A DNA stretch of 7,247 nucleotides from Alphaproteobacteria bacterium (GTDB lineage Bacteria; Pseudomonadota; Alphaproteobacteria; UBA7887): assembly GCA_028289725.1 (NCBI GenBank), contig JANQOH010000438.1, positions 1-7,247 on the forward strand. The letters are read 5' to 3'. Made by a program: the position numbers and the translations under genes. Shown here one piece after another: positions 6,080 through 7,247 of the stretch; positions within the stretch are counted from its first letter, which is position 1, and each line of letters begins with the position of its first letter. The notes beneath the pieces were generated by a model. It ran no database searches, was not told where the DNA came from, and saw only the letters and a program-made list of their open reading frames with translations.

Positions 6080-7247
6080 ATGAACCCATGCTCTCTTCGA
6101 CGTTCGGCCACCCGACGGTTTGTCTTCGCGCCATTGTTAGCGATCGCGGTTCTCTTGTCGGCTTGCGACGGACCGGCGGAACGTGAAGCGGCCTATTTTG
6201 AGCGCGGCAAGAAGTTGTTCGAAAAAGGTAATTACGTTAAAGCCAAGCTGGAGTTCCGCAATGCGCTTCAGATCAATCCTAAGAATTTCGAAGCGCACTA
6301 CTATGTCGCACTGATCGACGAGGATGCTGGCGACTTCACGGAAGCCGGTCGCCGGTTCGCCACCGCGGCAACGCTCAACCCGCAACACCTGCCGTCACAA
6401 ATCCGCGTCGGCACTTATCAGCACATGGCCGGCGACCTGGACGCGGCCGAGCAAGCGGCGGCGCTGGCCTTAGCGATCGCGCCGACCAATCCCGACGCGC
6501 TGGCGCTGCAGGCGGCAATCGCGCTGAAGCGGGATCAAATCGACCGCGCCAAGAAATTTGTCGAGGAGGCGTTTGCGAGCGAACCGTTTCACGAGGGGGC
6601 AACGTCGGTCCTGGTCGGCGCTTTGGTGCGCGAGAGAGAGACCGTCGAGGCGGTCGAACTGCTCGACCGCACGCTGGAACACCTGACCGACTCGGTGTCG
6701 CTGCGGGTTCTCAAAATCCATCTGCACGCGCAACGCGACGAACTTACCGAGATCGAACCGCTTTACCGCCAGCTTCTGGAACTCCAACCCAACAATCGGC
6801 TGTTCCTGACGAACTTGGCCCGACTGTTGATCTCGCTGGACCGGGCGGGCGACGCCGAGGCCCTTCTCCTAGAGGCCATCGACAACGCGCCAGAGGATGT
6901 CGGGCGCCGCTTGTTGCTCGCAGATTTCATCGCCACCCAGCGCAGTGCGGATGACGCCGAGGACACCCTTCTCGGATTCATTGAAGACGCGCCGGACGAA
7001 GACGCCTATCGGTTCAGCCTCGCCGCCGTCTATACGCGGAACGGCGATATGGACCGTGCGCGCACGGTTTACCGCGAAATCATTGAGCGCGCCGGGACCG
7101 CGGAATCAGGCTTGGACGCGCGTCTTGCATTGGCACGGCACTTGGTCACCGAGAACGACCGAGACGCGGCCAATGAACTTGTCGCGGAGGTCCTCGAGGC
7201 GGACCCGCAAAACGTCGACGGCCTGATCTTCCGCGCCGGCCTGCGGC
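6080..7247 (+). CDS. Tetratricopeptide-repeat lipoprotein (PrsT-like), 5' part; runs off the window
   Basis: The frame is open from ATG 6080 to the right edge (389 complete codons) with no stop seen. The N-terminus has a basic region (R7, R8, R12, R13), a hydrophobic core (14-26) and the lipobox LSAC, predicting cleavage before Cys29 and lipid attachment. Asp30 at the +2 position is, by the E. coli rule, a signal to stay in the inner membrane. From about residue 36 on there are roughly ten tandem 34-residue TPR units. The first is the clearest (YFERGKKLFEKGNYVKAKLE and ALQINPKN), and later ones have the A/G/Y/A/P spacing, e.g. GDLDAAEQAAALALAIAP and NGDMDRARTVYREIIERAG. TPR proteins of the PEP-CTERM/PrsT type are often encoded next to exosortases and are thought to be scaffolds. 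A weak GTGAGA (6068-6073) precedes the ATG, and an in-frame GTG at 6068 is an alternative start. Function beyond scaffolding is not known. Confidence 0.87.
   Translation, partial: MNPCSLRRSATRRFVFAPLLAIAVLLSACDGPAEREAAYFERGKKLFEKGNYVKAKLEFRNALQINPKNFEAHYYVALIDEDAGDFTEAGRRFATAATLNPQHLPSQIRVGTYQHMAGDLDAAEQAAALALAIAPTNPDALALQAAIALKRDQIDRAKKFVEEAFASEPFHEGATSVLVGALVRERETVEAVELLDRTLEHLTDSVSLRVLKIHLHAQRDELTEIEPLYRQLLELQPNNRLFLTNLARLLISLDRAGDAEALLLEAIDNAPEDVGRRLLLADFIATQRSADDAEDTLLGFIEDAPDEDAYRFSLAAVYTRNGDMDRARTVYREIIERAGTAESGLDARLALARHLVTENDRDAANELVAEVLEADPQNVDGLIFRAGLR

Noticed and set aside
6110..6130. Possible twin-arginine signal (TRRF) in the TPR protein
   Set aside because: The residues after the Arg pair do not fit S/T-R-R-x-F-L-K, and the lipobox fits a normal Sec-type lipoprotein signal.

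Overview
The window is a stretch of a high-GC (about 60% by eye) proteobacterial chromosome. All seven genes lie on the + strand and encode membrane or envelope functions. Together they form the core of an exosortase/exopolysaccharide locus of the EpsH/Xrt type, the bacterial protein-sorting system that handles PEP-CTERM-like tails. The gene order, the codon use and an exosortase fused to an EpsI domain suggest an alphaproteobacterium, but that is an inference from family resemblance, not a placement.

Layout, left to right: (1) the 3' end of a Wzz/GNVR-type polysaccharide chain-length determinant (1-455); (2) a cytoplasmic CpsD/CapB-like tyrosine autokinase (466-1287); (3) an ExeA/GspA-like AAA ATPase of the XrtA-associated type (1341-2288); (4) a 534-residue exosortase carrying a C-terminal EpsI (DUF3485) domain (2320-3924); (5) a WecA/MraY-family polyprenyl-phosphate sugar-1-phosphate transferase with a long extra C-terminal membrane region (3987-5615); (6) a small VanZ-family membrane protein in ATGA overlap with gene 5 (5612-6019); (7) the 5' part of a tetratricopeptide-repeat lipoprotein that runs off the right edge (6080-7247). 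No RNA gene, insertion sequence, CRISPR array or convincing terminator is visible. No gap without a gene exceeds about 62 bases.

How they may work together: gene 5 would load the first sugar phosphate onto the lipid carrier. The chain-length determinant (1) and its separate kinase (2) would control polymer length and export across the inner membrane. The exosortase (4) would process and possibly hand on proteins bearing a C-terminal sorting tail, with the EpsI part and the ATPase (3) as accessory functions. The TPR lipoprotein (7) resembles the PrsT-type TPR proteins often encoded beside exosortases and may scaffold the envelope part of the machine. No glycosyltransferase, flippase, polymerase, outer-membrane export protein or tailed substrate lies in the window, so these should be looked for in the flanks or elsewhere.

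Most of the window is a recognisable system, not a new one. The points most worth a second look are the exosortase-EpsI fusion, the roughly 180-residue membrane extension of the transferase, the atypical P-loop and minimal tyrosine tail of the kinase, the Asp after the lipid-attachment Cys in the TPR protein, and a recurring arrangement in which three successive gaps each hold a mini-ORF in the frame of the next gene, closed by one stop codon.
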